DNA of 64,000 nt from contig JAGTQX010000012.1 of the NCBI GenBank assembly GCA_018396675.1, forward strand, positions 58,859-122,858. Direction: 5' to 3'. Shown piece after piece: positions 1 to 8,995 of the stretch. Position 1 is the stretch's first letter. Each line of letters opens with the position of its first letter. Origin of the DNA: Candidatus Bathyarchaeota archaeon. Lineage in GTDB: Archaea; Thermoproteota; Bathyarchaeia; Bathyarchaeales; Bathycorpusculaceae. The position numbers and the translations under genes are program-made. The notes beneath the pieces were generated by a model. The model saw nothing but the letters and a program-made list of their open reading frames with translations, ran no database searches and was not told where the DNA came from.

Positions 1-114
1 CAGGAACTGATTGAGTTAAAGGAAAAACTCAGGTCTCCAAATGAAGGCGAGGAAGACGAGAAAGAAAAACGGCGAAAAGAATACTTGAAATGGTGGCTTA
101 GCAAGAAAAAATAG
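1..114 (+). CDS. C-terminal end of a truncated CDS (...EKEKRRKEYLKWWLSKKK*), runs off the left edge
   Basis: Open frame from base 1 to TAG at 112-114; stop codon lies inside the 16-bp putative att repeat. Confidence 0.6.
   Translation, partial: QELIELKEKLRSPNEGEEDEKEKRRKEYLKWWLSKKK
99..114 (+). repeat. Putative attL, TAGCAAGAAAAAATAG
   Basis: Identical to 10537-10552; adjacent to integrase gene. Confidence 0.6.
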
Positions 115-158
115 TTGAAATCTGCAGAAAGTAAACCCTTTTTCATAGTTTACATCAT

Positions 159-1439
159 CTATTTGCGCTTTCTGAAGAACATTAAGCCGTCTTTTATGCA
201 TACATATTCGAAGCCAACTTCTAGCAACGCTTTAATTTCTTCTGGAGTCTGTGCGACTTTAACGTGAAACTCTTCTGGGGCGTTTTCAAATATTGCTTGT
301 TCAATGTTGATGTATATTTCTGTGCTTTTGAGGCTTTTATGGCCTAACACTCGTTTAACATGCCATGGATCTTTGGTTTTATGGTATTCCATGGTTCCTT
401 TCCAATGGCGAAGTATGTGATAATGGATTTGTAGAAGTCTAGGATTTTGAAGTTTAAAAGCGGCTTTTTTCCTTGCTTTACGAAGGCTTTCAATGTAGGA
501 GTTCTTTTTAGCTTTTCCACCGAAGATTTTTATGTCTTCTTTAGGCAGTTTACTCAGCATGTTTAACAGTTTGTCGCTTATTTTGAGTATTCTCGAGTTG
601 CTTCCTTTCTCTGCTTCAATCCTTACAACTTTGCGTTCAGAATCTATGTCTGTCCATTTAAGTTCTAGAGCTTCGCTAAGTCTAGCCCCTGTCTCTTTTA
701 ATATTTGAAGCAGAGCAGCGGTTCTTTTAGAACTACACGCTATTAAATCGTCAATTTCCCTTTCCAAGGGAATGAATGGGATTTTCTGCATGGGTTTATA
801 GTTTGGCGGTTCCCATGGGATGTTCATGTATTTTGCGAAACTTTTATACGCGTCAACCATTACCCGTTTGGTTCCAGTTGAACATTCATAAGTTGCTATA
901 GCTTCTTTCACTTTTTCAGGGTTAAGCAGGTCAACGCCTTTTTCTGCTAGAAGCTTCAACACTGATGTGCGTGTTTGAATGGTTGACTCTGTTTTTCCGT
1001 TTCGTTTCAGCCACCACATGAATTCAACAAGTTTTCCTTTGACGTCGGCTTTGTCTGTCGTAACTGATGTGGCTCCCGCATTAAGCCCGCTTGTCGTTTT
1101 CCCATCTACTTCAGCCAAAGCAATCGCCTTGGCCGCCGAGTTTTTCGCTTGGCTCCTATAGCCCTCAGCGCCTACTCGGCACTTCTCATTATGCCCCTCA
1201 TGGGTTTTTAAATTCTTGCTTCCATGTTGCCTTTCAGCTTTAGGCCAGGAGAAGCGTAAACCGCAATCCCTGCATAGGTAGCGTTGAACGGTTTGACCGT
1301 CAGCTAAATAGCGCAGCCCATCCCTGTAAAGCCTTTTTGAACTGCATTCTGGACATTTAAGGCTTAAATCTACGACGGATAAGCCTATGTCCGTCGTAAC
1401 GGGTTTTTCCGTTTGGCCTATTGCGGGAGCCTCATCCAT
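159..1439 (-). CDS. Tyrosine recombinase/integrase with N-terminal zinc-ribbon
   Basis: GARLSEALELKWTDID, HYHILRHWKGTMEY, VLGHKSLKSTEIYINIEQ motifs; N-terminal CPEC...CRDC. Confidence 0.9.
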   Translation of the reverse strand: MDEAPAIGQTEKPVTTDIGLSVVDLSLKCPECSSKRLYRDGLRYLADGQTVQRYLCRDCGLRFSWPKAERQHGSKNLKTHEGHNEKCRVGAEGYRSQAKNSAAKAIALAEVDGKTTSGLNAGATSVTTDKADVKGKLVEFMWWLKRNGKTESTIQTRTSVLKLLAEKGVDLLNPEKVKEAIATYECSTGTKRVMVDAYKSFAKYMNIPWEPPNYKPMQKIPFIPLEREIDDLIACSSKRTAALLQILKETGARLSEALELKWTDIDSERKVVRIEAEKGSNSRILKISDKLLNMLSKLPKEDIKIFGGKAKKNSYIESLRKARKKAAFKLQNPRLLQIHYHILRHWKGTMEYHKTKDPWHVKRVLGHKSLKSTEIYINIEQAIFENAPEEFHVKVAQTPEEIKALLEVGFEYVCIKDGLMFFRKRK

Positions 1440-1457
1440 AAAGTTTTAAACACCTTT

Positions 1458-1679
1458 TCAAATTTTAGGCGGCCTTCCAGGCATCATTTTAGGTCTGCTT
1501 TTATCAGGCTTATAGTGGGCTAGGCGTTTAAGTTCGAGGAAAAGGCGGATGTCTATCCATAATCTGTCGTTATGTTTGAGGTAATACATTATCTTGTTTA
1601 CGGTTGGGTTTCGCCTTCGCGTCTGAATAAACTGTTCTATGGCTTCCAGCTCTTTAGGGGTGAAAATATAGGTTCTCAA
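1458..1679 (-). CDS. Small hypothetical protein
   Basis: ORF collinear with the element cluster. Confidence 0.5.
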   Translation of the reverse strand: MRTYIFTPKELEAIEQFIQTRRRNPTVNKIMYYLKHNDRLWIDIRLFLELKRLAHYKPDKSRPKMMPGRPPKI

Positions 1680-1741
1680 GTTTTGTTAAACCTCTCCGCA
1701 GAATTTTTCGCTAAATTCCAACTGTTGGAATTTCTAGCCCC

Positions 1742-2008
1742 CTATTTTTCACCTAAAATTTGCCTTGCTTTTTCCAAGGTTTTCTCAGCTTGTCGTCGTG
1801 CTTTAACCCTTCCAAGCGTTTGAAGCTTCATGTTTACACGGTTAAGGTTGTCCAAGGCTTGAAGCAGTAGCATGGCGTCTTTATGATTTCCAGCCTTCTG
1901 CAGCCTTTCCAATACTTTTGTAACTTTTTTTATGGCGTCAGCTGTCAATGAACACATTTTGGCATATTCATAGGCGGAAAATGAGGGTTTTTCGCTTTCG
2001 CCTTCCAT
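1742..2008 (-). CDS. Small helical hypothetical protein
   Basis: ORF in the collinear minus-strand cluster. Confidence 0.5.
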   Translation of the reverse strand: MEGESEKPSFSAYEYAKMCSLTADAIKKVTKVLERLQKAGNHKDAMLLLQALDNLNRVNMKLQTLGRVKARRQAEKTLEKARQILGEK

Positions 2009-2110
2009 TTTATATGCGCTCTTTTATGCCCTAAATCAGTTGCCATGGGGCAATCATAGCCTTCCATTTACGGGCTCAGAGCTTGCCAACATCATCATTT
2101 TCATCACTCT

Positions 2111-2353
2111 CTATGTTGTAGCTAAATAACGCTGCCTCATGGAAACTTGTTTCAGCTTCTCTTGAACCTTTAGTTTTGCCATGTTTTTCGGGTTTATCAG
2201 GCTGTTTTGAAGCTGTAACAGTGTTTGCAGGGCTTGGTTTAAGGTTAAAGCTGCTATTTTAATGTTGTAGTTATTCAGATGTGCTAAGCCCTTTTCCACT
2301 TGTGAGATTGCGGTTGCAAGCTGTGTGGAGACTTCTCGTTTTCTCATTTTCAT
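2111..2353 (-). CDS. Small helical hypothetical protein
   Basis: ORF in the collinear minus-strand cluster. Confidence 0.5.
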   Translation of the reverse strand: MKMRKREVSTQLATAISQVEKGLAHLNNYNIKIAALTLNQALQTLLQLQNSLINPKNMAKLKVQEKLKQVSMRQRYLATT

Positions 2354-2359
2354 CGCCCC

Positions 2360-3040
2360 CTATGTTGTGGGTATAAGTGTGCGGCTTAACTCCCGGACGT
2401 CCTTCAAGGCTTTGCGGCGTTCCTCTTCCTTGTCTCGGTTTAATTCAGCTTTCAACTCGTTGAAAAGTTTTTGAACTTCAGCCAAAATAGCCTGTCTTTC
2501 CCGTAAATATTCTTCCTCCCGCCTTCTCCTCTCCTCTTCTGCAAGCTGTTGCATGTATACTTCAATGGCTAAAATTACCATTTGAAACATTAAAACACCG
2601 ACTATAGATGGAACTCCAGCCATTGTAAGGAAATAAGTCATCATTGAAAGGCTACGATACATTGCGCTGGTGGATCTGCCACGAGCGAGTGCTAACGCTG
2701 CTCCAAGCGTAGTCCGAGTCATTCTCGCTGAAGGCCAGTAGAGGAACCCAGCTTCTCCGGCCTCTCCAGCTTCAACACCTTCAGCCTCTGTGCCTTCAGC
2801 TATTTTTAAAAGTTGGCAGCGACAGTTAGGATGTTGATTAACGCTACATGTGTCGCCGGTGAGGCTTAAATTTGGGAAAAGCGATAATGCTTCTTCCCAT
2901 GTGAAAATCATCCCGTCATATTGAACGCAGCCTAAACAAGTTCGCTCGTCAACTACAGCCATGTATTGCCATAAACTGGATTTGCCTGGTTTTTCAACTT
3001 CCTCACCTAGTAATGCCTCTCCAGCCGTTTCTTCAACCAT
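2360..3040 (-). CDS. Phage Mu gpF/SPP1 gp7-like head morphogenesis domain protein with hydrophobic segment and coiled-coil tail
   Basis: DERTCLGCVQYDGMIFTWEEA...HPNCRCQLL is the characteristic C-x2-C...HPNCRC pattern of this family. Confidence 0.7.
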   Translation of the reverse strand: MVEETAGEALLGEEVEKPGKSSLWQYMAVVDERTCLGCVQYDGMIFTWEEALSLFPNLSLTGDTCSVNQHPNCRCQLLKIAEGTEAEGVEAGEAGEAGFLYWPSARMTRTTLGAALALARGRSTSAMYRSLSMMTYFLTMAGVPSIVGVLMFQMVILAIEVYMQQLAEEERRRREEEYLRERQAILAEVQKLFNELKAELNRDKEEERRKALKDVRELSRTLIPTT

Positions 3041-3234
3041 TACTTATCATCTCTTTTCACAGTTCTAGGAATTTCTGAGGGCGGCTTGGGCGTAGGTATC
3101 TCATTTTTTGCGGGCTCAATATAACCGCCTGTCTGAGGCCCGCCCATAACGGGCGAAGCACCAGCAACTTTAGCCGGCTTGAAACGTCGGCTGTCAGGGC
3201 TTGATGGAATTTTATCTTCAGCCATTTTACTCAC
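3040..3234 (-). CDS. Small proline-rich hypothetical protein
   Basis: ORF abutting neighbours. Confidence 0.4.
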   Translation of the reverse strand: MSKMAEDKIPSSPDSRRFKPAKVAGASPVMGGPQTGGYIEPAKNEIPTPKPPSEIPRTVKRDDK

Positions 3235-3418
3235 CTCTTTTCAGTTTGTTTGGCTTCGTTAGTTCCATGTCAACATGATGTATCGGAGTTTTTGTTGGAC
3301 TTATGGAATATGTGCCGGGCTGTCGAACCATCGGCTCGCCTTCAGTGTGCGGCTTATCCATGTCGAAGGAGGCCCAGGGTCTTTGCTTATCCTTCCCCAT
3401 TTTTTCACCTCCCTTCAA
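3227..3418 (-). CDS. Small hypothetical protein
   Basis: ORF with overlapping start/stop to neighbours. Confidence 0.4.
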   Translation of the reverse strand: MKGGEKMGKDKQRPWASFDMDKPHTEGEPMVRQPGTYSISPTKTPIHHVDMELTKPNKLKRGE

Positions 3419-4094
3419 ATTTTAAACGTTCAATTCTAACTTGAATTGTGTTTGAGCAGTGGGGACATGAGACGGGATGGCTGTCTCCAACAAGACGGTA
3501 GATGTTGCGAAACTCATTCTCGTTTTGACATGAGAGTATATTCTGGAATAAGCCGACATTTCTCATATCCCATTTGAACTCTGTTTGACATTTTGGACAT
3601 TTTATTGTCAGTTCTGAACCGTCAGCGTCTATCAAGCCTTCGAAGTAAAAAATGATGTTTTTATCATAGACTTCTTTTTTCTCGTAAATTTTCTTAGCCT
3701 TCTCCGATAAATCTTGAACTTCCCTGCTTAATGTTTCTATGCCCGTTTTAAGCTTGTTTACGGCTGTTTGCCATTCCTTAAGCTCTGCTTGATAATTAAA
3801 CTGCAAAGTTTTCTCCAGAAAAAACTTTACAACGGCTAAGTCAACGTTTTTGAATTCTAGCTTCTCTAACGCCCGTTTCAGCTCCTCGATTTCGGCTTGT
3901 CTTTTTGAAAGTTCACTTTCTAAAGAGTTGATTTGCTGCTGAAGTTCAGCCTGCCTTTTCTGGAAGAGTTCCTCAAGTTTCCTCCGTTTTTCAACCTCTA
4001 AATGTCGAATTTCCTCCATTCCTCTGCCTCCTACAATAACCCCTTCGCCCTTAGCCTTTCCTCGAATTCTCTCTGAAGCTGCTTGTCTATCCAA
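3405..4094 (-). CDS. Coiled-coil protein with C-terminal zinc-binding motifs
   Basis: Long heptad-like region, CPKC...CPHC. Confidence 0.55.
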   Translation of the reverse strand: MDRQAASERIRGKAKGEGVIVGGRGMEEIRHLEVEKRRKLEELFQKRQAELQQQINSLESELSKRQAEIEELKRALEKLEFKNVDLAVVKFFLEKTLQFNYQAELKEWQTAVNKLKTGIETLSREVQDLSEKAKKIYEKKEVYDKNIIFYFEGLIDADGSELTIKCPKCQTEFKWDMRNVGLFQNILSCQNENEFRNIYRLVGDSHPVSCPHCSNTIQVRIERLKFEGR

Positions 4095-4282
4095 TATAAC
4101 CTCAGCCGATAGGATGGCAATTCGATTTTAGGCAGCTTCTCCGCTAAAAACGCCAACAACTCCGCGGCTATTTTTTCTTGGTATGGTTGAAGCCGCCATT
4201 TAGCCTGCATTAAAGCTTCAAACTCCATGCGCTCACGCTCTTCCTGTTTTCGCTGTATCTGCTCGATTTTTTTATCCGTCAA
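4031..4282 (-). CDS. Small charged hypothetical protein
   Basis: ORF in the collinear cluster. Confidence 0.4.
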   Translation of the reverse strand: MTDKKIEQIQRKQEERERMEFEALMQAKWRLQPYQEKIAAELLAFLAEKLPKIELPSYRLRLYWIDKQLQREFEERLRAKGLL

Positions 4283-4390
4283 AATTTACCGTCACCTCAC
4301 TTTCATTTTTCGGGTTTGCGGGGCTGAAGGCAAACGCCTTACAACCCATTCGCAAATTTAAGCAAGAAAAAATGTGATTTATAGGAAACC

Positions 4391-7300
4391 TCATTTTTTC
4401 AACCCTCCGGTGTTGAAATGGCAAAAACGTTTATGGGAGCTTCTGAACGTTTCTACACATGGAAAAACATGCCCCTTGACCGTTAGCAAATCTAGAATTT
4501 GATTAAGGACAATTTCCAAATCGTTTTTTATAATTGTGAAGCTGGCCCAGTCGTCGGTTACTCCGAAAAACTGCTTGAAAATTTTTTTGTTGGCTTTATG
4601 TTCTAAAATGTAGCTGGTTACGAAACGCCATAAAGCCCTTTGGCCCTGGGCTGTCAACCTGTAAGGCGTTTCGCATAAATATATATTGATATCCGCGTAT
4701 CGTAACCCTTTACGGACTTTTATAATTTTTCTAAATTGTTGAGTTAATTTTACATTGAAGTCTGGAAGATCAAAACATGACAGGTCTCCATGACAGCTTT
4801 CGCATGAGTTAGGCGGTATGGGCTTACCTGTGCCTATACAGCCGGGAACTGTAGAATCCCTTGTTAGGCTGGATTCTTTCCGCATTTTTCCGAAATGTTC
4901 AAGGGCTTTAATCCGGGCTAAGAACCATGTTAGAGGACCTCTAACTTTAATTTCGGTTCCGTCTGGAAACGTTAGATTCATAGGTAGGTTGCGGTTACAC
5001 TTTCGCGTAAACTCGACGGCTTTCCAAGCCCAAACATTAGGAATTTTAGCGGTTAGCCCGACCCAACGCAGCATTCCAAGACGTATTCCAGGCTTACGTT
5101 CACCTTCGCCTTCAGCTCTCTCAGAGGACTCCTCAATTATTGCCTCTTCTTCGGTAGGGGCTTCAACTCTTTCAAGCGGATGGCTGTCATCAAGTTCAAT
5201 GATTTTGATTCGTTTTAGGGTGACAGGTTGAACAGGTTGGACAGGTCTATAGGTGAGGGGCAACTCTACAAAACGTTTACCATGACTTTTAATGATTTTA
5301 AGTCCAAGTCTTGTTTTAGCAATTCGGGACAACTTTTGGTTTAAACTTTTAAGTTCATTCTCATCCGGGTTCGGATCATCAAAGATTGTTTTAGCAATTT
5401 TAATTAGAGGCACGCGGATAACAGTCTTTTCATCCTCTTTCCTCAAATATGGTTGAAACGTTTCCTTGTCTTGTTCCCCGAAACTAAACAAAGTTTTCTC
5501 CCGGGGGCTCACCAATACACCTGTCTCACCTGTCTGACCTGTCACCCAGTCCAGGATTTTAGAAAGCGCCTCGTTGAATTGTTCTTCAAGTTGCCAGTCT
5601 GGATCTGACGCTTTAATTTGGGCTTCAAGCTCTTGTGCTAGCTCGTTTATCGCTTCTTTGAATCCTAGGTTCAACAAAATCAATGGTGCCAAAACCTCTT
5701 TAATCCGGCTGCTTGAAACATTAAGCTCAGCCTCGATTTCTGGGGTTTCAAGGGATTCAACTTTGGTTTTTAACTCATTATACTTGCGAAAACGCCATAA
5801 AATCAGCTTATTGCGAAGGGCTTGAGCTTCCACCAAAAACTTTTTATCACGATACAAGGGCATCGGCTTACTTTTCTCGCGGGCAATAAAGGTGAGGCAT
5901 CTGGATTCTAAAGCTTTATCGCGAAATTCCTCTCGCGTGGCTAGAAGCTTAGGACCAAACACGTTGTAGCTTATGGTTTTCTGCGGGTTTATGTCGTCAG
6001 CCCTAGTATAATGGCCGAGCCGCCTGTCATAGCCAATGTTTAAGATTTTCACAATAAACGCGTAGAGGCTTGACTTATCAAAGTCAGCCTCGTCTATTAG
6101 AGCTGTTCCACGCCAAAGGTTAATGCGTCTTACTATAGCCTTGTCCGTGTCACATCCGGCCAATATTATGGGCCGATAACATATTGAGCCAACCGTGTCA
6201 AGCCAAGCGGACTTTCCACGTCCATAAGGGCCTAAAGCCCTACGGTAGGGGAGCCGTGGCAGCAAATCATAAACGTAAGTTAGGAAGACATAGAGGGCGT
6301 CAAGTTTACGCTCAAACTCGTTTGGGCTTTCATGCCATTTATTCAAAAAGTCTATGACTTCTTGGAATAGTTTTTCTTCACTTTCATACTCCTCAACCAT
6401 GCTAGGCAGAAGTGTTAAGCAGTTCTTTACGTCTGGGTTTTTAATGGGCTTGTAAATGCAGTCTTCAAGCTCTATTTGCTCCATTTGCTCCGTTAAGCCC
6501 GTTTTTGGATCGTAAACTAGAAAGGAAACATCCTTACCGTCGAATGCTTCCTCAATTAAGCGGCCGTCTGGCAATTCAGCCGATGGAGTCCTAATGATTT
6601 TCTTATGGCCTTTTTGAATGGGACATTCAGCCTCTTTACAGTTAGCTTTTAGCAGCGGATCGTCGCAACCATAGATGTAGCCGTGGGTTTCAGCAGACTT
6701 TAAAATCGCCTCAACTTCTCTGTTTGGCAAAGGCGGCCGGTTACGACTATTCCAAGCTTTTAACTTATCAAAAGCCTTAGTCCTACTGACCCCCTTGAAA
6801 TTGAGTAAATAAGAGGCAAGCCGAATGGCCGTTTCGTTTCTAAGCCCTTCCGCAGCACCCTGAATTAAAGCCTTTATACATGGTGGATCAGACCCCTTAT
6901 AACCCTCTATGGGTTTTTCGCGATTAAACCAGCCTTCAACTTCAACTTTGACACCAACTCTGCGGAGAGTATCATAAAAGACAACTTCAAGATTAGCTAC
7001 TTCTGTAAGGTTATTGTCGTTCAACCGCCTGTAGCCTGCACTAGGCACCATAATGCAAAGTTTGCCTTCACCTAAAAGCTCCAGGCCGCAAATGTTATGA
7101 TAGGCGCTGATTGACTTCGGTTTTTCTCTAGCCCAATATATATAATGTAGCCCCTTGCTTGGAGTCTCTTCTATTTGGGTTACTGGCATGTTTTTGAGGG
7201 CTTGCTTCCCTTTTTCTATAGCCTCTTGGCAAACATTCTTTACATCAAAATCTACAGCCCCAAAATATAAGCCGTTTTTGGCTTTTGAACCGCAGATTAT

Positions 7301-7471
7301 AGCGAATCCATCCGCCTCACCCCATGGAAACCCGTTAAAGTCTTGCTCGGTTTGAGGCTCCGTCTGCCATCGGCCCCATTCAACAAGCGGCTGCTTGCCT
7401 TTCAAAGGAACAACCGGAAGCCCTAAAGTCCAATAGTCTCTTGCAGCTTCGATAACATCATTCATCAACAC
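4391..7471 (-). CDS. Replication protein: N-terminal PrimPol-type primase/polymerase plus helicase-like ATPase
   Basis: N-terminal VPLKGKQPLVEWGRWQ...GAVDFDVKN...TPSKGLHYIYW; Walker A-like GPYGRGKSAWLD and Walker B-like ALIDEADFD. Confidence 0.8.
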   Translation of the reverse strand: MLMNDVIEAARDYWTLGLPVVPLKGKQPLVEWGRWQTEPQTEQDFNGFPWGEADGFAIICGSKAKNGLYFGAVDFDVKNVCQEAIEKGKQALKNMPVTQIEETPSKGLHYIYWAREKPKSISAYHNICGLELLGEGKLCIMVPSAGYRRLNDNNLTEVANLEVVFYDTLRRVGVKVEVEGWFNREKPIEGYKGSDPPCIKALIQGAAEGLRNETAIRLASYLLNFKGVSRTKAFDKLKAWNSRNRPPLPNREVEAILKSAETHGYIYGCDDPLLKANCKEAECPIQKGHKKIIRTPSAELPDGRLIEEAFDGKDVSFLVYDPKTGLTEQMEQIELEDCIYKPIKNPDVKNCLTLLPSMVEEYESEEKLFQEVIDFLNKWHESPNEFERKLDALYVFLTYVYDLLPRLPYRRALGPYGRGKSAWLDTVGSICYRPIILAGCDTDKAIVRRINLWRGTALIDEADFDKSSLYAFIVKILNIGYDRRLGHYTRADDINPQKTISYNVFGPKLLATREEFRDKALESRCLTFIAREKSKPMPLYRDKKFLVEAQALRNKLILWRFRKYNELKTKVESLETPEIEAELNVSSSRIKEVLAPLILLNLGFKEAINELAQELEAQIKASDPDWQLEEQFNEALSKILDWVTGQTGETGVLVSPREKTLFSFGEQDKETFQPYLRKEDEKTVIRVPLIKIAKTIFDDPNPDENELKSLNQKLSRIAKTRLGLKIIKSHGKRFVELPLTYRPVQPVQPVTLKRIKIIELDDSHPLERVEAPTEEEAIIEESSERAEGEGERKPGIRLGMLRWVGLTAKIPNVWAWKAVEFTRKCNRNLPMNLTFPDGTEIKVRGPLTWFLARIKALEHFGKMRKESSLTRDSTVPGCIGTGKPIPPNSCESCHGDLSCFDLPDFNVKLTQQFRKIIKVRKGLRYADINIYLCETPYRLTAQGQRALWRFVTSYILEHKANKKIFKQFFGVTDDWASFTIIKNDLEIVLNQILDLLTVKGHVFPCVETFRSSHKRFCHFNTGGLKK
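5218..5246 (+). repeat. Triplicated 9-bp unit, arm 1 of internal inverted repeat (GGGTGACAGGTTGAACAGGTTGGACAGGT)
   Basis: Three ACAGGT units with 9-bp period; 24/29 match to the reverse complement of 5519-5547. Confidence 0.85.
5519..5547 (-). repeat. Triplicated 9-bp unit, arm 2 of internal inverted repeat (ACCTGTCTCACCTGTCTGACCTGTCACCC on +)
   Basis: Three ACCTGT units with 9-bp period; reverse-complement relationship to 5218-5246. Confidence 0.85.
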
Positions 7472-7545
7472 ACCCTCTCATTTTTCTCTACCAGTATATT
7501 CCAAAAAACGGCGAAAACCGTGTTGAAATGTGGCGTGCAACCTTT

Positions 7546-7965
7546 TCAAATTTTTCCCTCCCTCTGCAGCTTGACAAGCCTTCTATCCATCCGTGATAAA
7601 TCGCCAAGCAAAGGCTCAGCGAACCACATGTGTTTCTCTTTGAAGTCGTTCCAGCAGCCACACTTTTTACATCTAGCCCGAAACCTGCCCCGATGTAACT
7701 CATAATCAAACATTTGCGGGTCATCATTTCCACATTTACATTTTAAAATGCCAAGCCAGTTGTATTTTTGCGTCAAGCGGAATGTTAGCCAAGCCTCTCT
7801 GAGAAGCTTATAACTCCATAAAGGCAAGTCTTTCTCGTTCAACGTCTTCTTTTTTGGTCTTCCCGGCCCAGGCGCTGTGCCTTTAATGAATCGGCCGCGT
7901 TCATCGCGTAACGTCAATGTCAGAAGCATCATACACCATTCCCACAAGGCCGAATCCGTCAGCAT
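7546..7965 (-). CDS. Zinc-finger hypothetical protein
   Basis: CKCGN...CKKCGCW motif. Confidence 0.55.
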   Translation of the reverse strand: MLTDSALWEWCMMLLTLTLRDERGRFIKGTAPGPGRPKKKTLNEKDLPLWSYKLLREAWLTFRLTQKYNWLGILKCKCGNDDPQMFDYELHRGRFRARCKKCGCWNDFKEKHMWFAEPLLGDLSRMDRRLVKLQREGKI

Positions 7966-8125
7966 ACACCTTTCTCAAAAGGCCTAATCTTTCAAACTCA
8001 TTTCTCAATGCGTATCTTATGAAGTCATGGCGTGTTAGGCCTAGCTTTTCACTACAGTGATCGAGTAGTTGTACTTCATGGCGGTTTAACAAGATGCTAA
8101 TTTTACTGTTTCTTTTGGTTTTCAC
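7901..8125 (-). CDS. Ribbon-helix-helix type DNA-binding protein
   Basis: KISILLNRHEVQLLDHCSEKLGLTRHDFIRYALRNEFERLG. Confidence 0.6.
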   Translation of the reverse strand: MKTKRNSKISILLNRHEVQLLDHCSEKLGLTRHDFIRYALRNEFERLGLLRKVYADGFGLVGMVYDASDIDVTR

Positions 8126-8148
8126 TTAACTATCACCTAATTTACTGT

Positions 8149-8222
8149 TAGTCTATTTCTTGACTTTTGGTGTAATTCTAGACTAAACTTTTATAAAAAT
8201 GTTTTGCCTTAGACTATTAGTC
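8149..8222. promoter_or_regulatory. Operator-like array: TAGTCTA 8149-8155, TAGACTA 8179-8185, TAGACTA 8210-8216, palindrome GACTATTAGTC 8212-8222; TATA-like tttataaaaat ~8189-8200
   Basis: Heptamers spaced 30 and 31 bp in a divergent intergenic region. Confidence 0.6.
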
Positions 8223-8233
8223 AAGGGATCGAT

Positions 8234-8983
8234 TTGAACAACCAGAAAAACAAAAAGAGCGATCATGAATTTACAGAACTAACAATAACCTTCTTTGACC
8301 CTCGTTTACCATTAATTAACTTTGGAGCCGGTTTATATTATCGGCTTATAACCTTTTTCTGCATAAAAAAGGAAACTACATGGCGAGAGCTGGAAAAAAT
8401 ATTCGTAAAGAACCCTAAATTTAAGACAACTAAGCAGACATTAAACGAAAAATTAAATCGTCTAATTAAAATGGGTTGGATTGTGAAAACTAAGGACGAA
8501 ACTGGAAGGACTGTTTATAGGCTAAATCGGGAAATAGACATTGGAAGACTTTTAAATGTGCTTAAACAAATAACAGCACTTCTTAGTATAGTTGGTGATG
8601 AGTTTTTAAGACTTGTAAAAGCTTTAGAAATTAATGACATTGAAACATATTTTACATACCTTTCAAGTGAAATTGCGAAATTAATTGATTCAAACTTGGA
8701 TACTGATACTCTAAAGAACCTTCAGCTTATAGTTGAAGAGTATGTTAAAAATATAATGCAACTTTCCGAAAAGATTAAAGAAGTTCGTTCAATGAAAGCG
8801 GCAGAATTATACTCTGCAGTAGAATTTGAAACAATTATAGCCAATTGTATGGAAAGCGTTGAAAAGACCAGCTTAGCCTTGAGGAGAGCTATTGATTTGC
8901 ATAGAGCGGCCAAACTTTTAAGCGACCAAGAGGCCCTCAGACTGTTTGATAAAATTATGGAAGCTGAACAGAAATTACGCTAA
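8234..8983 (+). CDS. Winged-helix regulator-like protein (TTG start)
   Basis: TWRELEKIF...TKQTLNEKLNRLIKMGWIVKTKDETGRTVYRLN. Confidence 0.6.
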   Translation: MNNQKNKKSDHEFTELTITFFDPRLPLINFGAGLYYRLITFFCIKKETTWRELEKIFVKNPKFKTTKQTLNEKLNRLIKMGWIVKTKDETGRTVYRLNREIDIGRLLNVLKQITALLSIVGDEFLRLVKALEINDIETYFTYLSSEIAKLIDSNLDTDTLKNLQLIVEEYVKNIMQLSEKIKEVRSMKAAELYSAVEFETIIANCMESVEKTSLALRRAIDLHRAAKLLSDQEALRLFDKIMEAEQKLR

Positions 8984-8995
8984 ATATGGCCCTCG

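Noticed and set aside
3405-4094. Portal or terminase gene
   Set aside because: Coiled coil and zinc motifs only; no Walker motifs or portal-like sequence
4361-4373. Third att-like copy AGCAAGAAAAAAT
   Set aside because: Only 13 bp and A-rich; probably chance, but it lowers confidence in the att call
7488-7733. 81-aa minus ORF
   Set aside because: Overlaps the better-supported zinc-finger ORF 7546-7965 in another frame
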